Shown: one piece after another, positions 1 to 8,300 of the stretch
How positions within the stretch are numbered: the first letter of the stretch is position 1
Layout: each line of letters opens with the position of its first letter
Origin: Candidatus Sumerlaeota bacterium
GTDB lineage: Bacteria > Sumerlaeota > Sumerlaeia > SLMS01
Assembly (NCBI GenBank): GCA_020850785.1
Contig: JADZDZ010000369.1
Coordinates: 1-17,304 of the forward strand
Direction of reading: 5' to 3'
Length of the DNA: 17,304 nt
Translations under genes and position numbers: made by a program
Notes under the pieces: model-generated
The model's input: only the letters and a program-made list of their open reading frames with translations
Told to the model about the DNA's origin: nothing
The model's database searches: none

Positions 1-933
1 AACCCGCAGCGCCTGCTGCTTGAGGCGCGCACAATCGCGAAGCTTGAACACGAACACATTGTCCGCATCAACGACTGCTTCATCCACATGGGCCAGGTGC
101 ATCTGGTGATGGAGTACGTGGATGGCCTCACGTTGGGTGATCTGCTGAAGGTCAAGGACCCATCCAAGCTCGATCCGAAGTACCGCAAGATGCTCGCAGC
201 GCCGGGGCGGTTGAAACCCAGCGTTGCGATGGAGATCGGAATGCAGGCGGCCAGCGCGCTCGATTACTCCCACAAACACGGAATCATCCATCGTGACGTG
301 AAGCCGACGAACCTGCTGCTGACAGCGGATGGAAATACGAAGCTGTTCGATTTCAGCATCGCGAAGATCCAAACCGGCGATGCGGAATCGATGACGGCAA
401 CGGGCATCATTCTGGGATCGCCGGCATACATGTCGCCAGAGCAGGTGGAGCGCCAGCCGCTGGACGGACGCACGGACATCTACGCGCTCGGTTGTGTGTT
501 GTATCACGCGCTCGCGGGCAAGCCGCCGTTCTCCGACAAGAGCGATGTGATGCTTTGCCTGAAGCAGTTGAAGGAAACGGCGCCAACCATCAGCAGCTTC
601 CAGCACGACGTGCATGAGGATTTGGCGCGCATTGTCGACCGATGCCTCTACAAGGATCGCACGGAGCGCTTCGGCAGCGCGCTCGACCTCCAGATGGCGC
701 TGAAGAGGCTGAAGGATTACGCAGCCTTCAACAGCCCCGAAAAGAAGCTGCCGCGCCCAGCCGTGAAGGATGTGGCACCCGCGAAGGACAAGCCTGCATT
801 TGAACCCGTCGTCTCGCGCGCGCGCGAGATCGAACCACCCGAAGAATCGGAAGGCGGCGGCGCAATGTGGGTGTGGATTCTGATCGTGCTGCTCATCGCC
901 GGGGGCCTCGCCTACTACTTCTTCATCTACTAA
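1..933 (+). CDS. Hanks-type (PknB-like) Ser/Thr protein kinase, C-terminal part, tail-anchored; 5' end outside window
   Basis: The frame is open to the left edge; the ATG at 88 is internal because kinase N-lobe sequence precedes it, including the probable helix-C Glu (codon 22-24, in LLLEARTIAKLEH) and a hinge-like VMEYVDG. Numbering from base 1, the catalytic loop HRDVKPTN is at residues 97-104 (catalytic Asp99), the metal-binding motif is D117-F-S instead of DFG, and the activation segment ends at GSPAYMSPE (139-147). The Walker-like Gly loop and VAIK Lys lie off-window. After the kinase domain comes a charged, Pro-rich linker (about 240-285), then a hydrophobic helix (289-310) that runs to the very C-terminus, leaving essentially no extracytoplasmic part. 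It probably phosphorylates proteins at the inner membrane face. Family and incompleteness are clear; substrate and signal are unknown. Confidence 0.93.
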   Translation, partial: NPQRLLLEARTIAKLEHEHIVRINDCFIHMGQVHLVMEYVDGLTLGDLLKVKDPSKLDPKYRKMLAAPGRLKPSVAMEIGMQAASALDYSHKHGIIHRDVKPTNLLLTADGNTKLFDFSIAKIQTGDAESMTATGIILGSPAYMSPEQVERQPLDGRTDIYALGCVLYHALAGKPPFSDKSDVMLCLKQLKETAPTISSFQHDVHEDLARIVDRCLYKDRTERFGSALDLQMALKRLKDYAAFNSPEKKLPRPAVKDVAPAKDKPAFEPVVSRAREIEPPEESEGGGAMWVWILIVLLIAGGLAYYFFIY

Positions 934-1045
934 CGTCGTGCGTCCGCGCAATGATTCCTGAAATCACCGTGGGATGAACACAGTTGATGAAGAGTGCCGA
1001 TTGCACCAAACGCAAACACTTGCACAATCCCGACATTTTCACGCC

Positions 1046-1060
1046 GGAGCCTGTCCTGTG
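1046..1060 (+). promoter_or_regulatory. Ribosome binding site that selects a GTG start
   Basis: GGAG at 1046-1049 lies 8 nt before GTG 1058-1060. That GTG is directly followed by KRRFPAALFSLLSTTALGQ, a textbook signal peptide. The in-frame ATG at 974 would place about 28 non-hydrophobic residues before it and has no good Shine-Dalgarno. A weak promoter-like pair, TTGCAC at 1001-1006 and CACAAT at 1023-1028 (16 nt apart), lies just upstream, so ATG 974 would also fall outside such a transcript. Confidence 0.6.
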
Positions 1061-2947
1061 AAGCGCCGATTTCCCGCCGCACTCTTTTCACTCCTGTCCA
1101 CCACCGCCCTTGGCCAGTTGACGGATGCGAATTCGCTCTACGGAGTGCACTGGTATGGGACCACCGATCACAATCAGATCGGGTCCGTGCAACCGGCGGT
1201 GACGGACGCGGAGGCGATGGCACCGGGACGGGAATTGTGGGTGGTGGAAATCAATCATTTGGATGACAACTCCCCCGCAGGCCAGTCGGATGTTTGGAAC
1301 CGGCCCGACTACTACAATTGGTATGACCTAACCAACGGCAACGACGGGTATTCGCGCGCGGTGACGGTGGGGCCGAATGCGACAACAGTGGGCAGTGGAA
1401 AAAATCATTCGCTGGTGTACCGGTTGCAGCCGAACTGGGGGCGGAACGTGCCGCACAGCAGCGATCCCTACACCATCGCCGATTTTGCCACGGACTGCAC
1501 CGGTGCGGCGAATTGGAATCGAAAATTCTGCCGGTTTTGGCAGATCGGAAACGAAGTCAACATCGTCGGCGAACACACGCGCTGGGATGGTGCCGCCTAC
1601 ACAATTTCGTGGGATCCCACACCGGAAGAATACGCTGACACGTATCTGGCGTGTCGCGACGCCATTCACACGGTGACACCCGATTTTGCGACGGGCTTCC
1701 AGAATCAAGTGGTGCTGATGCAGCCGGTGTCGCCGGGGAACGCAGCGCCGGGCGTGCGTTCCTTTGACGGAAATGAATTCCTCTACCGCCAGATCAAGCG
1801 CATGGTGGACACGGGGAACAGCGCGAAGGTGGATGGATTCGCGCTGCACAGCTACGCGGAACCGGGCGGCAGCAATTTCGGAGCGGACGGCTTCATGGAT
1901 GGCCTCCGCGAACAATTGATGATCATGGACGAACTGGGCTTTGCCAACAAGCCGGTGATGATCACGGAATTCAACAAGCACATGCCAGACGTGGCGAACG
2001 CGGCAATCGGCGCACAGTTCGCACAGGCCGCCTACGCGGCGCTGAACAACTGGAACAACGGCACCGGCGGTGCATGGCCGGGACAACCGAATCACGACAT
2101 CGTGGGCGCCTGTTGGTTTGTCTTCCTGAACGACACGGGAACTTGGAAGGACTATTCACTCCAGTATCAGAAGGGGCTTGTCGGCGGATCGGATCCCAAC
2201 GCGAATCCCTGGTACGGATTTCAGGCGGCGGCGGCGCAGAATTATCCTGCCGGCTCCGTGAATGGCGGCGGCGCAACACCCGACCAGAATGCGTTGTGGT
2301 GGCAGGATGACTTCAACAGCATCGACACGACGCCGTCCCTGCCCGACTGGCTGCCGGAGACGTCCGGTGCGACGATCACCGCAAGCGCAGGGAAGGCACG
2401 CTTCGTCGGATCAAGCGGCACACCGAGCGCGACGTTGCGCACCGCAGGATATGTTTATGGAAATTTCCGCTGCGAGTTCACGGTTGGTGTGGTGAACAAC
2501 GCGCAGGTGAATGCGGGCGCGGGGGAGGCGAACTTCGACGTGCGCTTCCGCGAGGGATCACGGGGCTACTCGCTGACCGTCTTCACGAATGCGTCCGATG
2601 TGGCGCGCAGGAATCGCATCCAGCTTCGTCGCGTGAACAATTGGGGCGAGAACATCGGCGGAGTGAATACGCTGCTGGCAAATCCCATCGTCAACGGCGA
2701 CGCCTTCCGCGTGATCATCATCGCGAACGGAACGAACATCACAACCACGGTCTACAAGATCGCGGGCGTCGGCGCATCAACCGTAACGCCGGTGCTGAAC
2801 CAGACCGTTTCTGACAGCGGGCAAAACGTGGGTTGGCTTCGCATCGGCACCTACAACCTTGCGGAAGCGCAATTCGACCAATTCGCGGTGGGCGGAAGGA
2901 ATTGGATCGGCCTGCCTTCCAACGTGAATGACTGGGCGGCATTTTGA
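1058..2947 (+). CDS. Secreted clan GH-A-type glycoside hydrolase with C-terminal lectin-like domain
   Basis: 629 residues from the GTG start. Residues 1-20 form a signal peptide with probable cleavage at ALG|Q. Residues about 27-400 look like a (beta/alpha)8 retaining glycosidase: YGVHWYG near the first strand, WQIGNEVN with acid/base candidate Glu166, GFALHSYAEP near strand 6, MITEFNKH with nucleophile candidate Glu304, and a strand-8 Trp353 in GACWFVF. The Asn-Glu pair on strand 4 and Glu on strand 7 are the clan GH-A signature. Residues about 413-625 begin WWQDDFNS and resemble a concanavalin-like (LamG/DUF1080-type) beta-sandwich, probably for glycan binding. I cannot assign a CAZy family or substrate; GH5/GH39-like or an unclassified family are alternatives. 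It is exported to the periplasm or outside; no surface anchor is visible. Confidence 0.8.
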   Translation: MKRRFPAALFSLLSTTALGQLTDANSLYGVHWYGTTDHNQIGSVQPAVTDAEAMAPGRELWVVEINHLDDNSPAGQSDVWNRPDYYNWYDLTNGNDGYSRAVTVGPNATTVGSGKNHSLVYRLQPNWGRNVPHSSDPYTIADFATDCTGAANWNRKFCRFWQIGNEVNIVGEHTRWDGAAYTISWDPTPEEYADTYLACRDAIHTVTPDFATGFQNQVVLMQPVSPGNAAPGVRSFDGNEFLYRQIKRMVDTGNSAKVDGFALHSYAEPGGSNFGADGFMDGLREQLMIMDELGFANKPVMITEFNKHMPDVANAAIGAQFAQAAYAALNNWNNGTGGAWPGQPNHDIVGACWFVFLNDTGTWKDYSLQYQKGLVGGSDPNANPWYGFQAAAAQNYPAGSVNGGGATPDQNALWWQDDFNSIDTTPSLPDWLPETSGATITASAGKARFVGSSGTPSATLRTAGYVYGNFRCEFTVGVVNNAQVNAGAGEANFDVRFREGSRGYSLTVFTNASDVARRNRIQLRRVNNWGENIGGVNTLLANPIVNGDAFRVIIIANGTNITTTVYKIAGVGASTVTPVLNQTVSDSGQNVGWLRIGTYNLAEAQFDQFAVGGRNWIGLPSNVNDWAAF

Positions 2948-2955
2948 CGGGGGAT

Positions 2956-3018
2956 CTGGGAATCACTCTCCGTTACCCAAGAATCCGCTTCCCCCAAATT
3001 CCCAGTCTTCCCATTTTT
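2956..3018 (+). terminator. Possible weak intrinsic terminator or structured spacer
   Basis: Just after the glycosidase stop, CTGGGAAT (2956-2963) is exactly complementary to ATTCCCAG (2998-3005), and a T5 run follows at 3014-3018. The 34-nt loop is long and T5 is 8 nt from the stem, so termination would be poor; the pairing may be chance. It lies between two co-directional genes. Confidence 0.25.
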
Positions 3019-3033
3019 GCACCCATCTCCTGC

Positions 3034-3049
3034 GGAAAGTGCATCAATG
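3034..3049 (+). promoter_or_regulatory. Ribosome binding site fixing the ettA start
   Basis: GGAAAG at 3034-3039 precedes ATG 3047-3049 by 7 nt. The frame is open ten codons further up to a TTG at 3017, but the ATG gives MPEFIFNMVGLNKYYG, which aligns end to end with the MAQFVYTM start of E. coli EttA as I remember it. Confidence 0.65.
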
Positions 3050-4720
3050 CCCGAATTTATTTTTAATATGGTTGGCCTGAACAAGTACTACGGACCGAAG
3101 CAGGTCCTGAAGGATATTTACCTCAGCTTCTACCCCGGCGCAAAGATCGGCATCGTGGGCGAGAACGGCTCCGGCAAATCGACGGTGCTGAAAATCATGG
3201 CGGGCCAGGACGACCAGTTTCAGGGGAAGGCCGACCTCGTGCGCGGCTATACGCGCGGCCTCGTTCCGCAGGAGCCACGGCTTGAGGAGGACAAGACCGT
3301 CATCGAGAACCTTCGCAATGCGTTCACTGACACGATGAAGCTGCTGAACGAATACGATGAAATCACGATGAAGATGGGCGAGGACCTCTCCGACAAGGAC
3401 ATGGAGAAGGCCACGAATCGCATGGCGGAACTTCAGGACAAACTGGATGCGATTGATGCGTGGAATCTGGACCAGCAGATTTCAAAGGCGGCGGAGGCGC
3501 TCTGCCTGCCCGATGACGACCGCATCGTGAAGACGTTGTCCGGCGGTGAAAAACGCCGCGTGGCGCTTTGCAAGGCACTGCTGGAGAAACCGGATTTGCT
3601 GCTGCTGGACGAGCCGACAAACCACCTTGATGCGGAAACGGTGGATTGGCTGGAGGAGCAACTGCGCGACTACCCCGGCACGGTGATTGTCGTCACGCAC
3701 GACCGCTATTTCCTCGATCACATCACGCGCTGGATTCTGGAGCTGGATGCGGGGAAGGGAATTCCCTTCGAGGGGAACTACACCTCCTGGATCGAGCAGA
3801 AGCTGGCGCGCCTTGTGGCCGAGGAGAAGAAGGACACGCCGCGCAAGAAGGCACTGGAGCGCGAACTGGCGTGGATCAAGATGTCCTCCAAGCAACGCCA
3901 CGAATTGCAGCAGTCACGTCTGGCGGAATACGAGCGGCTCGTGGCGCAGGAGAACGCGGCCAACCAGCAGGACAATGCGCAGATTCAAATCGCGCAGGGC
4001 CCGCCGCTCGGCGATCAGGTTGTTGAATTCCAAAACGTGACGAAATCCTATGATGGCAACGTCCTTATCAAGGACTTGTCATTCTCCATCCCAAAGAGCG
4101 CGGTGGTCGGCATTGTCGGCCCCAATGGCGCGGGCAAGACAACGCTGTTCCGCATGATCATCGGGCAGGAAAAGCCCGATTCGGGAACCGTGAAGGTTGG
4201 CACGACGGTGAAGGTCAGTTACGTTGATCAGGAACGCGCCACGCTTGGCGGAGAGAAGTCGCTGGTGGAGGAAATCGGCGGCGGGAACGAGGAGGTCGCC
4301 TTCGGCAAAAAGATGGTGAACGTGCGGCAATACCTGTCGCGCTTCGGATTCAAGGGGAACGATCAGCAAAAGCCCACGAAGCAGTTCTCCGGCGGCGAGC
4401 GCAATCGCGCGAACCTCGCGAAGCTGCTGAAGGAAGGCGGCAACCTGCTGCTGTTGGACGAACCAACGAACGATCTGGATGTGAACACGCTGCGCCTGCT
4501 GGAGGAAGCGATCAACAGCTTCTCCGGCTGCGTGATGGTCATCAGCCACGACCGCTTCTTCCTGAATCGCGTCTGCACGCACCTCATGGTGTTTGAAGGG
4601 GACGGGAAGGTTCGCTTCTTTGAAGGCAATTACGAGGAATATGAAGCCTGGCGCCTGAAGGAAATGGGCACGCGATTGTTTGAAAACCGTCGCGCGAAGT
4701 ACAACAAGATCGTAAAGTAA
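3047..4720 (+). CDS. ettA: EttA, energy-dependent translational throttle (ABC-F ATPase)
   Basis: 557 residues, against 555 for E. coli EttA. Two ABC domains without membrane segments: Walker A GENGSGKST (38-46) and LSGGEKRR (164-171) followed by LLLLDEPTNHLD in the first; GPNGAGKTT (358-366), FSGGERNR (447-454) and LLLLDEPTNDLD (467-478) in the second. Both H-loops are present (VTHDRYFLD, ISHDRFFLN). The inter-domain linker (about 235-310; FEGNYTSWIEQKLARL to SRLAEYERL) matches the tRNA-interacting PtIM region, and the EttA-typical arm (about 85-130) is present. EttA binds the ribosomal E site and gates the first peptide bond according to ATP/ADP ratio. The close colinear match, including FFEGNYEEYE at the end, separates it from Uup and other ABC-F groups. 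It sits alone among unrelated genes, so it is probably a single transcription unit. Confidence 0.95.
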   Translation: MPEFIFNMVGLNKYYGPKQVLKDIYLSFYPGAKIGIVGENGSGKSTVLKIMAGQDDQFQGKADLVRGYTRGLVPQEPRLEEDKTVIENLRNAFTDTMKLLNEYDEITMKMGEDLSDKDMEKATNRMAELQDKLDAIDAWNLDQQISKAAEALCLPDDDRIVKTLSGGEKRRVALCKALLEKPDLLLLDEPTNHLDAETVDWLEEQLRDYPGTVIVVTHDRYFLDHITRWILELDAGKGIPFEGNYTSWIEQKLARLVAEEKKDTPRKKALERELAWIKMSSKQRHELQQSRLAEYERLVAQENAANQQDNAQIQIAQGPPLGDQVVEFQNVTKSYDGNVLIKDLSFSIPKSAVVGIVGPNGAGKTTLFRMIIGQEKPDSGTVKVGTTVKVSYVDQERATLGGEKSLVEEIGGGNEEVAFGKKMVNVRQYLSRFGFKGNDQQKPTKQFSGGERNRANLAKLLKEGGNLLLLDEPTNDLDVNTLRLLEEAINSFSGCVMVISHDRFFLNRVCTHLMVFEGDGKVRFFEGNYEEYEAWRLKEMGTRLFENRRAKYNKIVK

Positions 4721-4783
4721 GCGTGCCTTCAGTTTGACACCAAACCGGAAGCGATTCATCGCTGCCACATTCACCCAACGCAT

Positions 4784-4796
4784 GGAGACACCGATG
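4784..4796 (+). promoter_or_regulatory. Ribosome binding site deciding the lipoprotein start
   Basis: GGAGA at 4784-4788 lies 5 nt before ATG 4794-4796. The upstream in-frame ATG at 4782 overlaps this GGAGA and has no Shine-Dalgarno of its own. A perfect TTGACA at 4734-4739 could be a -35 box, but no convincing -10 is found 16-18 nt downstream. Confidence 0.55.
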
Positions 4797-5198
4797 CAGT
4801 CCCAGTCACAAAATCGCAAGCCCCTCACGAAGTTGATCGCCGCCGCCATGATCCCGACGATGCTGCTGTTTTCCACATCATGCTCGCTCGTGTCGGGGCG
4901 TTCGCAGCGGTTGAGCGTGGCCTCCACGCCCGACGGCGCGGAAGTGATCATCAACGGCGAGTTGGTCGGCGTCACTCCGCTTCAAACGAAGATCAATCGC
5001 CGCGACGAAGCGAACATCATGATCCGCAAGGAAGGTTACAAGACCATCACGAAGACAACAAGCCGCGAGTTGAGCGGCGTCGGCATCGTTGACGTGATCT
5101 TTGGTTGCTTGTGGCTGGTGCCGCTGTTGGGGCTGCTGGGCGATGGCGCCTACAGTCAGGACCCGAAAAACATCTCGGTGATCCTGCCCGCGAAGTAG
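4794..5198 (+). CDS. Small PEGA-domain lipoprotein
   Basis: 134 residues. A basic start (NRKPLTK) and hydrophobic core lead to LLFSTSC, so Cys30 is the likely lipidated residue; the lipobox is loose, with Ser rather than Leu at -3. Residues about 38-90 form a PEGA-type beta unit: LSVASTPDGAEVIINGELVG then TPLQTKI and ANIMIRKEGYKT, where the naming motif reads PDGA. A hydrophobic stretch (about 95-117, VGIVDVIFGCLWLVPLLGLLG) follows, then DGAYSQDPKNISVIL. This PEGA plus hydrophobic loop plus short strand arrangement recurs in small bacterial envelope lipoproteins of unknown role; PEGA domains are thought to bind surface or cell-wall material. It ends 28 nt before a strong terminator and may be transcribed alone. 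Confidence 0.82.
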   Translation: MQSQSQNRKPLTKLIAAAMIPTMLLFSTSCSLVSGRSQRLSVASTPDGAEVIINGELVGVTPLQTKINRRDEANIMIRKEGYKTITKTTSRELSGVGIVDVIFGCLWLVPLLGLLGDGAYSQDPKNISVILPAK

Positions 5199-5226
5199 TT
5201 CGCTTCCAACAGGGAAGAACGGAAAG

Positions 5227-5267
5227 AAAAGTCGCCCGCGAGAGGTTGTCTCGCGGGCGACTTTTTT
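5227..5267. terminator. Strong bidirectional intrinsic terminator
   Basis: A perfect 17-bp stem (5227-5243 with 5249-5265; GTCGCCCGCGAGA paired to TCTCGCGGGCGAC plus A/T flanks) closes a 5-nt GGTTG loop. T6 (5262-5267) follows on the plus strand, and the A-rich left flank supplies TTTTCTTTCC on the minus strand. It lies between convergent genes ending at 5198 (+) and 5320 (-), so it fits termination for both. Confidence 0.93.
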
Positions 5268-5319
5268 GTCTTCCGTTGCAAAGCCGGGGCTCTATTTTCC
5301 GAACCTCGGCGAACCTTCG

Positions 5320-8300
5320 TCATGGAATGCTCAGCGTCACCTGATCCACATAGAAGTAGGAACTGGTGCCACCTGTCGTTCCGGTGTGGCCGCCACGCGC
5401 GAACACTGTGATGGAGCTTCCCGTCGCGACAACGGTCTGGCTGTAGGACACCCAGACGTTGTTGGTGCCACCGGTGATGTCTGTATAGACAACGGAGCCG
5501 GCCGTGGGGCTGGTGCCACCGCTGAGATCATAACCGAACCTCATTGTCGTGCCCGCCAGCGTTGATTGGCGCTTCATCTTCGCCGTAATGATGTAGGCCT
5601 GACCGGCGGTCGTGCTGATCGTCTGGCGAACACCACCATCAAAGGCAACGGTGTCTCCGCGGTTCCAATACTGCGAATAGGAGCCGTCCCACTTGTTCAC
5701 TGAAGCACGACCGAATGTCGGTGTGCCGGCCGTGGTGAATGACGTCCAGCCACTGGCCACACCGCCCGTGTAGGTACCTTCGCAACTGCCATTATTGACG
5801 AGGCTCGGCCCCGCACCAACCACCGTGCAGGCGTCGATGTAGAAGTACGCGTTGGAGCCGCCCGTTGTTCCCGTGTGGCCGCCACGCGCAAAGACCGTGA
5901 TGCTGTAGCCCGTTGCAACGACGGACTGGCTGTAAGAATTCCAAGTGTTATCGCTGCCGGTGATGTCCGTGTAAGTCACGGTGCCTGCGGTGGGATTTGT
6001 GCCACCCGTCAAGTCATAGCCAACTCGGATGGAGGTGCCAGTAAACGTGGACTGCCGCTTCATCCAGGCATCGATTTGATAGGTCTGGCCCGGAGTGGTG
6101 GAGAACGTCTGGTACACGCCACCGTCGCAGGCCGACGTGTCCGCACGATTCCAGTACTGGGAATGGCTTCCGTCCTTCTTGTTCACGGAGGCCTGACCGA
6201 AGCCGAGCGCCGCAGAGCCTGACACGGTGAACGATGTCCAGCCGTTGCCGACACCGCTTGTGAATCCGTTCTCGAAGCTACCGTTCGTGATGCGATTCGC
6301 CTGAAGCGTTGTCGCGCTCGCCTGCGAAGAATTCGCCGAATCGCCGCCCGTGTTCGTCGCCCGCACAACGTAGAAGTACGGTGTGCTGGTGTTCAGCGAC
6401 GTGTTGCTGTAGGAAGTTGCGTTCGCCGCAGTCGTATAGATATCCGTGTAGGGACCACCCGATACGCTGCTGCGCGCAATGATGAAGCCTGTCTCGTTGG
6501 AAGAGTTATCAGTCCATGTCAGGTCGATTTGTGACGAGCTCACCGCAGTTGCGCCGAGCCCGCTCGGTGCGCTGGGTGCATTCGGAAGCGTTGTTGCACT
6601 CGCCTGCGAGGAGTTCGCCGAATCGCCACCCGTGTTCGTCGCACGCACAACGTAGTAATACGTCGTGTTCGCGCTGAGACCCGTCGTGTTCGAGTACGAC
6701 GTCGCGTTCGCCGCAGTCGTATAGATATCGGTGTAGGGGCCGCCCGACGTCGTGCTGCGTGCGATGATGAAGCCCGTCTCGTTGGACGAATTGTCCGTCC
6801 ACGACAGGTTGATTTGCGTCTGGCTCACCGTCGTCGCGCTGAGCCCGCTCGGTGCGTCGGGAATTGCGGAGGATGCGATCACCACGTTGTCGATCCAAGT
6901 GCCATCCGTGCTGGCAAATGTTCCGCCGGTGGCTTCGCGGTAGCCTGTCATGAATGCACCGGCTGTCGGTCCGCCGTCGGGAATCGCGCCGTGGTAGATT
7001 TCCACGCCGTTCACCTTGGCGATCAGTTGATCGCCGGAGGCCGCATTCGGGTTGATGTAAAGAAGGAAGTCCGTCCAGCCGCCCGTGCCGGACAGGCCAA
7101 CACTTGCGAGCGATGCGCTGCCAAGAAGCGTCGTGCGGTCGCCGTCCATGTTGTCGTTGGACGCATGGATGAAGTGGAAGACGCCGGCGTGATCCGCCTG
7201 ACCGTCATTCAGGCTGAGGCCGCTGTTGTTCTCGAAGGTTATCCAGTAGCCATTCTCATAGCCGGAGACACGGAGGTTGTTGGCGCTCGATGTGAAGAAG
7301 CGCGTGCCCTGCGTGCCGCAGAAGCCGACGCCCTGTGCGGCGGTGCGTGCGCTGGTGGGCTGTATATACAAATCGCCGGTCACGTTGTAGCCGTCGCCAT
7401 CGGAACCCAGCGACGCATCACCGATGAACATCATCGTCCCGCCACCGGTGGTGTCCACGTTGCGGAAGGCGTTGCCGTCGTGGGAGATTCCCGCAGGCGG
7501 TGTTGTGACCGCATACGAGCCAAAAGTCGTGAAGGGGGCGCCGCCGGACGGTGCGCTTTCAAAGTCAAACACGGCCGGCAGTGTTATCTGCGCACCATTT
7601 GACGCACCCGGCGTCGCGCGCTGTGCGGAGAAGTCGTGATAGTTGACCTGCGTGTCACTTCCATCGGGATAGCGGCCCATGGAATGTCCCGCACCCGATG
7701 CATCCGCGCCTGCAGAAACTTCGCCGATCCACGGGAAACCTTCGCCCGTCACGCCGTGTGTTTCCTGCCGCGTCAGATCGCCAAGGCCTCCGTTCGCCTG
7801 ATAGACGACGGAATCATACACGTTTCCATTCACTGTGTCATACAACTGAATGGCGCCGGCGGCCGCGGTGGGCGTTTCCAGATTGTTCGCCGCATCCGTC
7901 CAGGCACCGGGCGTGTAGAGCGTCGCACCGCTACCGACCACGACGTTCGGATCACCAACCACGAAGAAGCCGTTCGCGGGAATGCTTTGTCCGCTGAGCG
8001 ATGTCGTCGCCAGCACCGAACCATCGGTGGGGTTGTAGGTGCGCAGCACAAGATTGGAGGGGAACGCGCCGCTCGGCCCGTGGATTTCCACGAACTCGTT
8101 CGCGTTGCCTGCGTTTCGGAACTCGTTGATCTTGTAGTTCTTCGCGCCGGGATTTGTGTGCTCGTAGCTGAGTTCGTCGAAATAGAGATCGCCGGTGGTG
8201 CTTCCGCTCGCGGCCTTTTCGATCAGGAAGCCAACGAAACCGATGTCACGCGCGCCGGCGCCATTGCTGTCGATCGTGCCATTTCCGTTCGCGAAGGCGG

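Noticed and set aside
974..1057. ATG 974 as start of the glycosidase
   Set aside because: It would add 28 polar residues before a normal signal peptide; GTG 1058 has GGAG 8 nt upstream.
1328..2095. 255-codon minus-strand open frame
   Set aside because: Antisense to the catalytic domain of the glycosidase; Arg/His/Val-rich and without motifs.
4734..4739. Perfect TTGACA as a promoter -35 for the lipoprotein gene
   Set aside because: No acceptable -10 at 16-18 nt spacing, so it is not listed as a promoter of its own.
4079..4975. 298-codon minus-strand open frame
   Set aside because: It lies antisense to ettA and the PEGA lipoprotein gene, both strongly supported; its translation shows no domain and mirrors their codon pattern.
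5323..6858. Possible CRISPR-like or mobile repeats because of periodic DNA similarity
   Set aside because: The periodicity equals the FN3 and CBM protein modules in one open frame; there are no short direct repeats with unique spacers and no transposase.
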